Of a stretch of DNA of 33,876 nucleotides, positions 15,965-24,793 are shown piece by piece. The notes below the pieces were generated by a model, which did not search any database, was not told the DNA's origin, and worked only from the letters and a program-made list of their open reading frames with translations. The first letter of the stretch is position 1. Each line of letters opens with the position of its first letter. The translations under genes and the position numbers were made by a program. The DNA comes from Comamonadaceae bacterium CD01 (GTDB lineage: Bacteria > Pseudomonadota > Gammaproteobacteria > Burkholderiales > Burkholderiaceae_C), in contig PGEI01000028.1 in the NCBI GenBank assembly GCA_002894305.1, positions 1-33,876 on the forward strand, in the 5' to 3' direction.

Positions 15965-17164
15965 TCAAAATTCCATGCTCAACGCAATCGATCCGAAGGC
16001 GTGATGGCCGATCTGCTGGTCGAACTCGCGGGTTCTCCAGACGCGCATCACGGCAAGCCGCACGCCATGCCCGGCAACAATCCATTGGCTGCTGATGCCA
16101 ATGGCTGCCTGAGCGACCCAGGGTCGTCGACTGACGTGATGGCTGTGCCGAAACAGATTCCCGTCGAGCGAGAAATCCCAGGCAACGGCTTTGGCCTCCA
16201 GATTCAGGAATGCATGCGCTCCGGGTTTGGGCGCGCGCGCTGATTGAGGCTCTGTTCTGCGCAGGTCGGAAACGCCCGAGGGCGGGCGATTCTCCGCGCC
16301 GGGCCGAATCGGATAGCTGCCGAAGTCGTTCGGAATGTTCCAGCCCGCACGCAATTCCATGCCGGTGCTGGCTGCGGTTTCGATGTTTCCGATCCGCAGG
16401 GCATAGCTGCCGATCACGTCGCCGCTCCACCCCGGCCGGACGGCACCCTCTGTGTACGACTTGAACTTGCGCTCCATCGCCATCTGGAACGCGGGTTCGT
16501 TGCGCAACTGGTTGTCCCAGCCGCGAAAACGATCGATGCCCCGCACCCGATGCACCAGATCCTGCGATTGCTCCGCCAACGACCAGGGGCCAATCACGCC
16601 CAGGGTCAGTTCGCGCACATCAAGTATTTCATAGCTGGCGGCCTGTGGGTGGACGCGGTGATTCCATGCCAAACCCAGGTACAGCAGGCCGGCGTACGGG
16701 CGATCGTCGGAAATCATATCGGTGCGCGTCTTGTCCTCGGGCGTGTACATGGACTGGCCGAAGCGCACGACGATGTTTTGCGATGCCGATTGGGCGCCAG
16801 AGTCGCGCCAGAACTCGGGATCAGCCCAGCCGATGAAGCGGGTGTACCAGGCAATCGGTTGGGGCAGACACTCCGGGCGGAGCGCGCCTTGCAGATCGCG
16901 CGAAACCACGCTCAGCGCCACACCGTTGGTGTAGTTGCGGTCGGTGCCCGTGAACAAATCGTTCTCCAGGCGCAGGGTTCCACCTCTCCAGTGCAAGGCG
17001 TGCTCTGGCAGGCAGCGGGAAATACCATCCGAGAATGCGGGCTCCGCGCCACGGGCGGCAGTCGAGCCGAGTACCGCGCACGCAATCAGCGGCGTGATAC
17101 TGCGCATCGACCATTGCGCATTGGCCTTGGACAGCCGCGCGTGAAGGCTGCCGATGCGCATCAT
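15965..17164 (-). CDS. LpxR-like outer-membrane lipid A deacylase family protein
   Basis: A 399-residue predicted outer-membrane beta-barrel of the DUF2219/LpxR family. The mature N-terminal part carries LENDLFTGTDRNYTNG (residues 66-81), where Asn68-Asp69 match the Ca-binding and catalytic Asn-Asp of LpxR, then SDDRPYAG. The last residue is Phe, typical of barrels. LpxR removes the 3'-acyloxyacyl group of lipid A; whether this homologue does so is inference. The ATG overlaps the LOG gene stop (ATGA). The signal peptide seems to begin at Met20 (MRSITPLIACAVLG), so the true start may be 17107. Confidence 0.82.
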   Translation of the reverse strand: MMRIGSLHARLSKANAQWSMRSITPLIACAVLGSTAARGAEPAFSDGISRCLPEHALHWRGGTLRLENDLFTGTDRNYTNGVALSVVSRDLQGALRPECLPQPIAWYTRFIGWADPEFWRDSGAQSASQNIVVRFGQSMYTPEDKTRTDMISDDRPYAGLLYLGLAWNHRVHPQAASYEILDVRELTLGVIGPWSLAEQSQDLVHRVRGIDRFRGWDNQLRNEPAFQMAMERKFKSYTEGAVRPGWSGDVIGSYALRIGNIETAASTGMELRAGWNIPNDFGSYPIRPGAENRPPSGVSDLRRTEPQSARAPKPGAHAFLNLEAKAVAWDFSLDGNLFRHSHHVSRRPWVAQAAIGISSQWIVAGHGVRLAVMRVWRTREFDQQIGHHAFGSIALSMEF

Positions 17165-18027
17165 GATGGCGCGCCATCTGTTGCCCTATCGACGTAAAAG
17201 CGTTCCAAGGCACCCATGATTTCCTCGGCTTTGTCGACGCAGGTAAACAAGTCGAGATCGGACGGCGATACGTAGCCTTCGTCGAGCAGAAGATCGAAAT
17301 CAACGGCTCGGCTCCAGAAGTCGCGACCGACAAGAACCACCGGAATCCGTTGCATCTTCCCGGTCTGGATCAGGGTCAGCACCTCGAACAGTTCGTCGAG
17401 CGTTCCATAGCCACCGGGGAAGGCCACCAGACCTTTCGCATGCAGCAAGAAATGCATTTTGCGCAGCGCGAAATAGTGGAACCGGAACGCCAGCTCCGGA
17501 CACATGTAGGGGTTCGGCGCTTGTTCGTGCGGCAACGTGATGTTGAGGCCGATCGAGCGAGCCCCGGCATCGAAAGCACCGCGATTGGCTGCCTCCATGA
17601 TGCCGGGGCCGCCACCGGTGATGACGACGAAATCGCATCGTCCCTCCTGCTGGAAACGAGCAGAGATCAGTTGAGCGAAGCGCTGTGCCTCTTCGTAATA
17701 GCGTGCCTGTTCCACGCGGCGACGGGCCAAGACTAGTTCCCGCCCAAGCGTCGAATTCCCTGGCATGGTGCCCGCTCGCTGCTCCAGCACAGCGAGCCGG
17801 TCGCGTGCAGTGGCAGCATCGCTTACGCGCGCACTGCCAAACACCACCACGGTCGAATGCACGCCTTGCTCACGCAAGATGCGTTCGGGCTTGAGCAGTT
17901 CGAGTTGGAGACGCAGCGGGCGCAGATCGTCCTGGCCAAGCAAATCGATGTCTTCATACGCAAGGCGGTATGTGGGTGAATCGAGGATGGCGCGCAGGCG
18001 CTCGTCAGGATCAGCGGGCGGTGTCAT
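17161..18027 (-). CDS. LOG-family Rossmann-fold protein (TIGR00730-like)
   Basis: A 288-residue cytoplasmic protein of the lysine-decarboxylase-like LOG family. Motifs are ITGGGPGIMEAANRG (136-150) and PGGYGTLDE (204-212), the nucleotide-monophosphate phosphoribohydrolase signature. Known members hydrolyse nucleoside 5'-monophosphates, such as cytokinin precursors or AMP/IMP-like substrates. This one has an extra N-terminal helical part of about 60 residues. The start ATG (18027) overlaps the nuclease stop as ATGA, and its own stop overlaps the LpxR-like gene the same way. The frame stays open far upstream but that part is out-of-frame nuclease sequence. Confidence 0.88.
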   Translation of the reverse strand: MTPPADPDERLRAILDSPTYRLAYEDIDLLGQDDLRPLRLQLELLKPERILREQGVHSTVVVFGSARVSDAATARDRLAVLEQRAGTMPGNSTLGRELVLARRRVEQARYYEEAQRFAQLISARFQQEGRCDFVVITGGGPGIMEAANRGAFDAGARSIGLNITLPHEQAPNPYMCPELAFRFHYFALRKMHFLLHAKGLVAFPGGYGTLDELFEVLTLIQTGKMQRIPVVLVGRDFWSRAVDFDLLLDEGYVSPSDLDLFTCVDKAEEIMGALERFYVDRATDGAPS

Positions 18028-19436
18028 CGCTCGACCACCAGAAAATCCGGCCACGGAACGACCCGGCCGCGCTCGGGCACCGAGACCTGCCAGCCAAGCT
18101 GCTGTTGCAGGAGTTCCGCCAAAGCCTGCGCGGCGGACGGCTCCCCATGCACTACAAAGGTTTGCTCGGGGGCTTGCTTGAAGCCTCGGGCCCAGGCCAT
18201 CAGGGCTGGTTGGTCGGCGTGCGCCGAGAGCCCATCGACACTGTGGATCGCCGCGCGCACCGGAATGTCGTCGCCGAAGATGCGCACGCGCGCCGCGCCA
18301 TCGACCAGTTGGCGGCCCAGTGTTCCCTGCGCCTGAAAGCCGGAGAACAGGACGCTGCATTCCTTGCGCGGCAAATTGTGGCGCAGGTGGTGCCGGATGC
18401 GTCCCGCGTCGCACATGCCGCTGGCGGAAATGATGATCGCGCCCGAACGAATCTGGTTCAGCGCCATGGATTCGTCGGCGCTTTCCGTGAAATGCAGATA
18501 CGGCAGGTTTTCGCCGCGCGCGTGCCACCCGGCCAAGCGCTTGGCCTGCTCGTCGAACAGCTCAAGGTGCTCGCGCGTGATGCGCGTGGCTTCCGTGGCC
18601 ATCGGCGAATCAACGAATACCCTCGGTTGCCGCAGCCGCCCCTCGCTGGTGAGACGGTGCAGGTGGTACAGGACTTCCTGGGTTCGACCGACCGCGAAGG
18701 CCGGCACGATGACGTTGCCACCGCGTTCGAACAGGGTTTTCTCGACGATGCCGATCATCTCCTCTTCGGTTGCCGAAAAGTCCTTGTGCTGGCGGTTGCC
18801 ATAGGTGGACTCGATGACGAGGATGTCGGCGTCCTCGATGGGTGTCGGGTCGCGCAATATCGGGCGTCCCGGCTGGCCAAGGTCGCCGCTGAATACCAGT
18901 TTTGTCGGGTAGCCGTACTCGGTGACCCAGACTTCGATGATGGCCGAACCGAGGATGTGCCCGGCATCGCTAAAGCGCGCGCGCACCCCGACCCGGGGCG
19001 CGAACTCCCGGTCGTATTCGATGCCTCGTACCTGCTGCAGGCATTCGCGCGCATCCTGCAGCGTGTACAGCGGCGGCAGCGGGTCCTTTCCGCGGAACCG
19101 CTTGGCACTGCGTTTTGCATCGCTCTCCTGGATGTGTGCACTGTCGGGCAGCATCACGCCCAGCAGATCAACCGTGGCGGGAGTGGTGTAGATGGCCCCT
19201 TTGAACCCGGCGCGGGTGAGTTTGGGCAATAGCCCGCTGTGGTCGATGTGGGCATGGGTCAGGAGCACGAAATCGATAGCTGCCGGGTCGAACGGAAATG
19301 GCTCGCGGTTGCGCGCCGCCGCCGCAGAGCCCCCTTGAACCATGCCGCAATCCACCAGGAAGCGCAGGCCCGCCGCCTCCACCAGGAAGCACGACCCGGT
19401 GACTTCGCGCGCAGCACCCAGAAATTTCAGTTTCAT
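18024..19436 (-). CDS. metallo-beta-lactamase-fold beta-CASP RNA nuclease
   Basis: A 470-residue cytoplasmic hydrolase of the CPSF/YSH1-like class. The two-zinc signature is THAHIDHSG (60-68) with His61, His63, Asp65 and His66. Further motifs are DAGHILGS, FSGDLG, ESTYGNR, VPAFAVGRTQE, GMCDAGRIRHHL, FSGFQAQGTLG and a C-terminal LSAHADQPAL, marking the beta-CASP and C-terminal RNA-nuclease modules. Such enzymes are annotated as RNA exonucleases or endonucleases; the target is unknown. It follows the DUF2892 gene by 7 bp. Such nucleases recur beside universal stress and fermentation genes in low-oxygen islands (from memory). Confidence 0.92.
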   Translation of the reverse strand: MKLKFLGAAREVTGSCFLVEAAGLRFLVDCGMVQGGSAAAARNREPFPFDPAAIDFVLLTHAHIDHSGLLPKLTRAGFKGAIYTTPATVDLLGVMLPDSAHIQESDAKRSAKRFRGKDPLPPLYTLQDARECLQQVRGIEYDREFAPRVGVRARFSDAGHILGSAIIEVWVTEYGYPTKLVFSGDLGQPGRPILRDPTPIEDADILVIESTYGNRQHKDFSATEEEMIGIVEKTLFERGGNVIVPAFAVGRTQEVLYHLHRLTSEGRLRQPRVFVDSPMATEATRITREHLELFDEQAKRLAGWHARGENLPYLHFTESADESMALNQIRSGAIIISASGMCDAGRIRHHLRHNLPRKECSVLFSGFQAQGTLGRQLVDGAARVRIFGDDIPVRAAIHSVDGLSAHADQPALMAWARGFKQAPEQTFVVHGEPSAAQALAELLQQQLGWQVSVPERGRVVPWPDFLVVER

Positions 19437-19443
19437 GGGATGC

Positions 19444-19653
19444 TCACTCGGGCTTCTTCTTTTGCATTGGACAGGTGTTCACGCCGAGCAGGCGATAGCC
19501 CGGACAGCGACCCGCCAGGCCGGTAATCAGCGGCATGATTCCGATGAGCCCCAGCCACCGCCATGGCGAATCCAGCCACAACGGCAAGCTGAGCAGGATC
19601 AGGCCGATGACGACGCGCGCGATGCGATCGAGGTTTCCTACGTTCGTTTGCAT
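19444..19653 (-). CDS. DUF2892 (YgaP transmembrane type) small membrane protein
   Basis: A 69-residue inner-membrane protein with two helices (about 14-28 and 31-48), starting MQTNVGNLDRIARVVIG and ending with GRCPGYRLLGVNTCP. This is the DUF2892 pattern, as in the membrane part of YgaP, including two conserved Cys. YgaP homologues carry a rhodanese domain; here the membrane part stands alone. Function is not established; persulfide or thiocyanate handling is sometimes suggested. The ATG at 19653 follows AAGGAG; the longer open frame upstream is the shadow of the dehydrogenase gene. Confidence 0.84.
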   Translation of the reverse strand: MQTNVGNLDRIARVVIGLILLSLPLWLDSPWRWLGLIGIMPLITGLAGRCPGYRLLGVNTCPMQKKKPE

Positions 19654-19706
19654 GGAGGCACTCCTTGATGGTGGGATAGAACGGGTTCGGGAAATCACGC
19701 CGACGG

Positions 19707-20858
19707 CTACATGGCCGCCGCGAAAATGGCACTGATTTCCTCGTGCGACGCCTGTATTGGATTGGTCAGTCCGCACGCGTCCTTGAGCGCATTGGTGGCC
19801 AGGGTGGGAAAGTCCTTGGCCTGAACGCCAAGCTGTGACAGCCCGTGGGGAATGCCGATGTCGGCGGACAATTGGCGAATCGCCAATAGGCACAGATCCG
19901 CGGCGGCCTCGTCGCCCAGGCCATCGGTCTTTTCCCCCATCGCGCGGGCGATGTCGGCGAGGCGTCCCGCAGCGACCTGCTTGTTGTAGGCCTGCACGTG
20001 CGGCAGCAGGACGGCGTTGCACACACCGTGCGGCAGGTCGTAGAAGCCGCCCAGTTGATGCGCCATGGCGTGCACGTAGCCCAGCGAGGCATTGTTGAAG
20101 GCCATGCCGGCGAGGAACTGCGCATAGGCCATCTGTTCGCGCGCTTCGACGTTTCGCCCGTCAGCCACCGCCTTGCGCAGCCATTGGCTTATCAATGCCA
20201 CGGCCTTGAGTGCGCAGGCATCGGTGATCGGCGTGGCAATGGTTGAAACATAGGCCTCCACCGCGTGCGTAAGGGCATCCATGCCGGTGGCGGCGGTCAA
20301 GCTGGCGGGTTTGAGCAGCATCAGCTCGGGGTCGTTGACCGAGAGAATGGGCGTCGTGTGCTTGTCGACGATCGCCATCTTCACGTGGCGCGCCTCGTCG
20401 GTGATGATGCAAAAGCGCGTCATTTCGCTGGCCGTTCCAGCCGTGGTGTTGATCGCCACCAAGGGCAGCTGCGGCTTGGCCGACTGGTCAAGTCCCTCGT
20501 AGTCCTTGATCGTTCCGCCATTGGCAGCGACCAATGCGATTCCCTTGGCGCAGTCGTGCGGCGAACCGCCGCCGAGCGAGATGACGAAATCACAATCGTT
20601 GTCGCGCAGTTGCTTCAGCCCATCGGCCACGTTCTTGGTCGTCGGGTTGGGCTGCACTCCATGAAAAACCAGGGTATCCACGCCGTGGCTGGCAAGAAGG
20701 TCGCGCACGTTGCCGACCAGTCCGAGACGAACCAAGGGAAGGTCGGTCACGATCAGTGCTTTCCTGAAGCCATAGGACTGGATGGCCTTGGCTGCATCAC
20801 GAAGACAGCCCGCGCCCATCAGGTTCACGGGCGGAATGAAAAAGGCGGTGGTGGTCAT
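19707..20858 (-). CDS. iron-containing (group III) alcohol dehydrogenase
   Basis: A 383-residue cytoplasmic NAD(P)-dependent oxidoreductase. The nucleotide-binding motif is GGGSPHD (96-102), and the metal ligands are Asp194, His198 ([10 protein letters not shown]), His263 (HAMAHQLGG) and His277 (LPHGVCNA). The sequence is close in style to YiaY, methanol and 1,3-propanediol dehydrogenases. In this setting it probably reduces acetaldehyde or another aldehyde to recycle NADH at low oxygen; the substrate is inferred. Its ATG overlaps the end of the NodT gene (ATGA), so it is translationally coupled to the exporter, an odd pairing. A 53-bp gap follows. Confidence 0.94.
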   Translation of the reverse strand: MTTTAFFIPPVNLMGAGCLRDAAKAIQSYGFRKALIVTDLPLVRLGLVGNVRDLLASHGVDTLVFHGVQPNPTTKNVADGLKQLRDNDCDFVISLGGGSPHDCAKGIALVAANGGTIKDYEGLDQSAKPQLPLVAINTTAGTASEMTRFCIITDEARHVKMAIVDKHTTPILSVNDPELMLLKPASLTAATGMDALTHAVEAYVSTIATPITDACALKAVALISQWLRKAVADGRNVEAREQMAYAQFLAGMAFNNASLGYVHAMAHQLGGFYDLPHGVCNAVLLPHVQAYNKQVAAGRLADIARAMGEKTDGLGDEAAADLCLLAIRQLSADIGIPHGLSQLGVQAKDFPTLATNALKDACGLTNPIQASHEEISAIFAAAM

Positions 20859-22504
20859 GGCTTGGCTCCTTCGGTTGGCCTGTTGATGATCAAGTGAGTA
20901 AGGGTTTCGCGTTCCGCGCTTTGGCTTGTGAGGTGTTCCGTCGCGGCGGCGCTTGCAGGCATGCCGGAGCGACTTGCACGAGGCGTGGGTGCGGCGGCGC
21001 CTGTAGGCGAATGGGCGGCGCTTGGCGTCATGTTGGATACCTCCCAGCCGCCCCCGAGCGCCTTGTACAGCGCCACCAATTGCACGGCGGCGCTGGTATG
21101 CGCACGTGCGGCCGCAGTCTCGGCTTCGTGCAGGCTGCGCTGGGCGGCCAGCAGCTCCACCAGTGCAACATCGCCCGCGGCGTAGCGAGCCTTGGCGTAG
21201 CCGTAGCTGGTTCGTGCCGCATCCAGGGCCATGGCACGGCGCTCCAACGTGTCCAGCCCGCCGTGGTAGTCGCCCAGCGCACGCTCGGCGTCACCCAGCG
21301 CCGCCAACACCGCCTGCTCATAGGCCAGCGCCGCCTGCTGCTCGGCGGCCTCGCGTGCCCGAATCTCGGCACGCACGCGGCCACCATCGAACAGACGCCA
21401 GGAAATCAGCGGCAGGATGGAAAACCGTGAACTGGATGCATCGAACCAGTTGCCCGTGCTGAGCGCCTGAAACCCGCCGCCGACACCGATGGAGAGCTTG
21501 GGGAACAGCTCGGCCGTGGCCACGCCGATGTCGGCAGAACTCGCCGCCAGACGCCGTTCCGCGGCCAGCACGTCAGGGCGGCGGCGCAGAAGATCAGCAC
21601 GTTCGCCCACCGGCAGGGCCCGCAGCGTGCACGGTGCCAAGGGGCCGTCGAGCAATGCCAGTTCACGCTCCGGTGGAGCGCCCAAGAGCACGCCCAGGCC
21701 CAGCACCGCGGCGCGCTGGCGGGCCTGGATGTCCGGCAGCAGTGCGTTGACGGCAGTCCACTGCGCATAAGCCGCCTCCACATCGGCGGCGGATGCGTCG
21801 CCCAATGCATGCCGCAGGCGCACCAGCTCCAAGGTCTGCTGCAGCGTATCCAGCGTGGCTTGTTGTGCATGCAGTTCGTATCCAGCACCAACGGCGGTGA
21901 ACCAGGTGCGTGCGACCTCGGCCACGATGCGCATGCGCACACCCTGTGCTTCGACTTCGGTGGCTTGCAGGCGGGCGCTGGCGCCTTCCAGGGCGCGGCG
22001 CTTGGCGCCGAATAGATCGGCCTCCCAGGCCGCATCGAAGCCCGCATCGTAGATGGTCTGGGTGGCGTCCATGCCGGGAATCGAGCCCACGGGCAAGGGG
22101 CCGTTCTTGCTTTGCCCGCGTCGGTTCACGCTGGTGCCCGCGCTCACGGTGGGCATCTGGTCGCCAGCCACGCGGTCGCGCAGGGCGCGCGCCTCGTCGA
22201 TGCGTGCCGCGGCTTGGCGCAGATCCAGGTTCTGTGCCAGTGCCGTGCCCATCAGGCGGTCAAGGATGGGGTCGTCCAACGCGAACCACCAGCGGGCCAG
22301 GTCCGCGGACTGCGATTCGCTCGCCAGAGGCAAGGTCCAACCGCTGCCGATGTCCACAGGAGGCGGCTCGCGGTAGTCGGGGCCCACGGCCGCACAGGCG
22401 GTCAGCAGCACGCAGGACAGGGCCAGCCCGAGCGGGCGCAAGCGCCTGGACGCCGGCGGTGCGGCTGGCGTGCGCGAGGAGAGGTGGCGGGTTTTGGTTT
22501 TCAT
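20855..22504 (-). CDS. NodT-type outer-membrane efflux lipoprotein
   Basis: A 549-residue TolC-like channel of the RND/NodT outer-membrane factor family. An N-terminal basic stretch and hydrophobic segment end in the lipobox LLTAC (Cys near residue 42). Two OMF repeats follow, with [45 protein letters not shown] and the family-typical KALGGGWE. It is the exit duct for the ABC-2 exporter encoded immediately upstream, whose permease stop overlaps its ATG. After the usual family end, a disordered Ala/Ser/Thr/Pro-rich tail of about 60 residues continues into the start of the dehydrogenase gene. The frame opens far upstream but ATG 22504 is the real start. Confidence 0.9.
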   Translation of the reverse strand: MKTKTRHLSSRTPAAPPASRRLRPLGLALSCVLLTACAAVGPDYREPPPVDIGSGWTLPLASESQSADLARWWFALDDPILDRLMGTALAQNLDLRQAAARIDEARALRDRVAGDQMPTVSAGTSVNRRGQSKNGPLPVGSIPGMDATQTIYDAGFDAAWEADLFGAKRRALEGASARLQATEVEAQGVRMRIVAEVARTWFTAVGAGYELHAQQATLDTLQQTLELVRLRHALGDASAADVEAAYAQWTAVNALLPDIQARQRAAVLGLGVLLGAPPERELALLDGPLAPCTLRALPVGERADLLRRRPDVLAAERRLAASSADIGVATAELFPKLSIGVGGGFQALSTGNWFDASSSRFSILPLISWRLFDGGRVRAEIRAREAAEQQAALAYEQAVLAALGDAERALGDYHGGLDTLERRAMALDAARTSYGYAKARYAAGDVALVELLAAQRSLHEAETAAARAHTSAAVQLVALYKALGGGWEVSNMTPSAAHSPTGAAAPTPRASRSGMPASAAATEHLTSQSAERETLTHLIINRPTEGAKP

Positions 22505-23619
22505 TGCAGGCGTCCTCGGACGAATACGGTGGCCATCGTCAGCGTGGCCAGCGCAATGAGCGCCAGCGGCCAGAGGCTGGCGAGAATGTCGCCGGGCGGC
22601 ATGGCCTTGAGGAAGCTGCCTTCGACGATGATGAGGAAGTGGGTCAGCGGAATGGCCTGGGCCAGCCACTGCAGGACGAGCGGCATGTTTTCCACCGGCG
22701 TCGCAAAGCCCGACATCAGCACCGCCGGCACGCCAATGGCGAACGCCCCCAGGATGGCCTGCTGCTGGGTCATGCTCACGGCAGAAATCATCAGGCCGAT
22801 GCCGACCACCGACAGGATGAACAGCACCAGGCTGGCGAGCAGCAGCGCGAACGAGCCGGTAAACGGAATGCCGAACAGGAACACGCCGGCGCTGATCATG
22901 AACAGGCCCAAGAGCGTGCCGATGGCGAGCGCCGGCAGCGACTTGGAGATGATGATCTCGGGCGTCGAGGTGGGCGACACCAGCAGCTGATCAAACGTGC
23001 CGAGTTCACGTTCGCGTGCAATCGACAGCGAGGTGATGAGCAGCGCGCTGAACAGCGCCAGGATGCCCGTGAGCCCAGGCACGATGAACCAGCGGTAGAC
23101 CAGGTTGGGGTTGAACCAGTGGCGCACCACCACCGGCGTTGGCGCCTGCGCGTCGGGCACGACCTCGGCGCCAACGTCGGCGGCGATAGTGGACAGGTAG
23201 GCTACGGTGATCTGGCCCGAGTTGCTGCGCCGGCCATCGACCAGAACCTGGGCGCGGCCGCTGTCGCCGGCGGCGATGGTGCGCGAGAAATCCACGGGAA
23301 TGGCGAGCGCGGCGATCACCTCGCCGCGGTCGATCATCTCGTGCAACTGCCGCTGGCTGTCCACATGCCGGACGTGGGTGATGAAGCGGGCGCTGTCCAG
23401 GCGCTGCACCAGTTCGTGCGACCAACGTCCGGCGTCCTGGTTGTAGACGGCGATGTCGACGTTGCGCACCTCAAGCGTGGCGGCAAAGGCGAATACCAGC
23501 AGTTGCAGGATGGGCGGCACGAACACCACCATGCGGCTGCGCGGGTCGCGCAGCACGCTGAGCACTTCCTTGATGAACTGGGCGCGCAGGCGGGTGAACG
23601 AGAAGGCGGAGGTCAACAT
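22501..23619 (-). CDS. ABC-2 type exporter permease (YhhJ-like), second copy
   Basis: A 372-residue inner-membrane permease with one N-terminal helix (about 25-45), a large periplasmic domain to about 180, and five C-terminal helices including ERELGTFDQLLVSP, the typical coupling-helix region of ABC-2 permeases. It pairs with the adjacent permease and the double ATPase to form a drug or lipid exporter of the YhiH/YhhJ or YbhFSR kind. The ATG at 23619 follows GGAG inside the end of the first permease gene, 4 bp after its stop; longer in-frame sequence upstream is shadow. Confidence 0.92.
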   Translation of the reverse strand: MLTSAFSFTRLRAQFIKEVLSVLRDPRSRMVVFVPPILQLLVFAFAATLEVRNVDIAVYNQDAGRWSHELVQRLDSARFITHVRHVDSQRQLHEMIDRGEVIAALAIPVDFSRTIAAGDSGRAQVLVDGRRSNSGQITVAYLSTIAADVGAEVVPDAQAPTPVVVRHWFNPNLVYRWFIVPGLTGILALFSALLITSLSIARERELGTFDQLLVSPTSTPEIIISKSLPALAIGTLLGLFMISAGVFLFGIPFTGSFALLLASLVLFILSVVGIGLMISAVSMTQQQAILGAFAIGVPAVLMSGFATPVENMPLVLQWLAQAIPLTHFLIIVEGSFLKAMPPGDILASLWPLALIALATLTMATVFVRGRLQ

Positions 23620-23623
23620 CGCG

Positions 23624-24793
23624 TCACTCCAGGTTCTTGCGCGTGGCGCGCTTGGCGATGGCGAAGAACAACGCCCCGATCGCCGCCATGGCCGCCAGGT
23701 TGGGCAGGAACACGGCCCAGATGTCGCCGGCGAGAAATACGGTCTTGAGCGAATCGACGAAGTAGCGCGCCGGAACCGCCCGAGTGATGGCGCGGATCGG
23801 CGCCGGCATCGCATCGATCTCGTACAGAAAGCCCGAGAGCATGAAGGCCGGCAGAAAGCCCGTGAACAGGGCGATCTGCGCCGCCAGGAACTGGTTGCGC
23901 GCCAGCGACGAAATCAAGAGGCCCTGGCCCAGCGCCGGCACCATGAACACCGCCGACAAGAGCAGCAGCGCCGCCAGAGAGCCGCGCATCGGCACGCCGA
24001 ACACGAACACGGCTAAGGCCGCCGCGCCCAGCGTGGACAGCATGCCGAGCACGAAGTACGGCAGCAGCTTGCCGATCAGGATTTCGGCCACCGACGCGGG
24101 CGTGGACAGCACCGCCTCCATGGTGCCGCGCTCCCATTCGCGCGCCACCACCAGCGCGGTCAGCATGGTGCCGATGATGGTCATGACGATGGCAATGGCC
24201 CCGGGAATCAGCGCGCGACGGCTTTCCAGCTCGGGGTTGAACCAGTAGCGTGGCTCCAGCACGACGGACTGCGCGGGTGCCGCGACATCCAGCCCGGCAC
24301 GCCAGGTCTGCACCACGCCGCGGGCGTAGTTCTCGACGTAGTTGGCGGTGTTGGGATAGGAGCCATCGGTGATGATTTGCACCAGCGGCTCTGCTCCGCG
24401 CTGGGCCAGGCGCTGCTCGAAATCCTGCGGAATGACGACGTAGCCGCGCAGTGCGCCGGAGACGAGCTGGTCGGCCACTTCGCGCCGGTCATGGGCGAAT
24501 TGCGTCTTCAGGAAGCGGGTTCCCGAAAAGGCGGCGGCCAGCGACTGCGCCGATGCACCGGGAGACTCCAGCACCACGCCGACGCGAACCTCCTTGGCAT
24601 CCAGCGACACCGCATAGGCGAACAGCAGCAGCAACACCACCGGCAGCACGAAGGCGATCAAGAGCGTCGAGGGGTCGCGCAGCGCCTGATAACTTTCCTT
24701 GGTCACCAGGGCCATCAGTCGCCGCAGGTCAAACCGGCGCAAATCGCCCAGCTCCAAAGCAGCCCCTTCCTTGCGTTGTGCTACAGCGTTCAT
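23624..24793 (-). CDS. ABC-2 type exporter permease (YhhJ/YbhS-like), first copy
   Basis: A 389-residue inner-membrane permease with the same plan as its neighbour: cytoplasmic N-terminal extension, helix at about 45-65 (IAFVLPVVLLLLFAYAV), a periplasmic domain, then five helices. AREWERGTMEAVLSTP marks the intracellular coupling region. It starts inside the ATPase stop (ATGA overlap) and is followed by the second permease. Two non-identical permeases with one fused double ATPase suggest a heterodimeric exporter. Confidence 0.92.
   Translation of the reverse strand: MNAVAQRKEGAALELGDLRRFDLRRLMALVTKESYQALRDPSTLLIAFVLPVVLLLLFAYAVSLDAKEVRVGVVLESPGASAQSLAAAFSGTRFLKTQFAHDRREVADQLVSGALRGYVVIPQDFEQRLAQRGAEPLVQIITDGSYPNTANYVENYARGVVQTWRAGLDVAAPAQSVVLEPRYWFNPELESRRALIPGAIAIVMTIIGTMLTALVVAREWERGTMEAVLSTPASVAEILIGKLLPYFVLGMLSTLGAAALAVFVFGVPMRGSLAALLLLSAVFMVPALGQGLLISSLARNQFLAAQIALFTGFLPAFMLSGFLYEIDAMPAPIRAITRAVPARYFVDSLKTVFLAGDIWAVFLPNLAAMAAIGALFFAIAKRATRKNLE

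Noticed and set aside
20883-20893. TTGATGATCAA palindrome near the dehydrogenase start
   Set aside because: The half-sites are spaced by 1 bp, not the 4 bp of FNR sites, and it lies inside the NodT coding tail.
21910-23748. Long plus-strand open frame of about 612 codons antisense to the exporter genes
   Set aside because: Its translation is Arg/Gly/His-rich without motifs and it lies opposite clearly conserved ABC permease and NodT genes; high GC content leaves antisense frames open.
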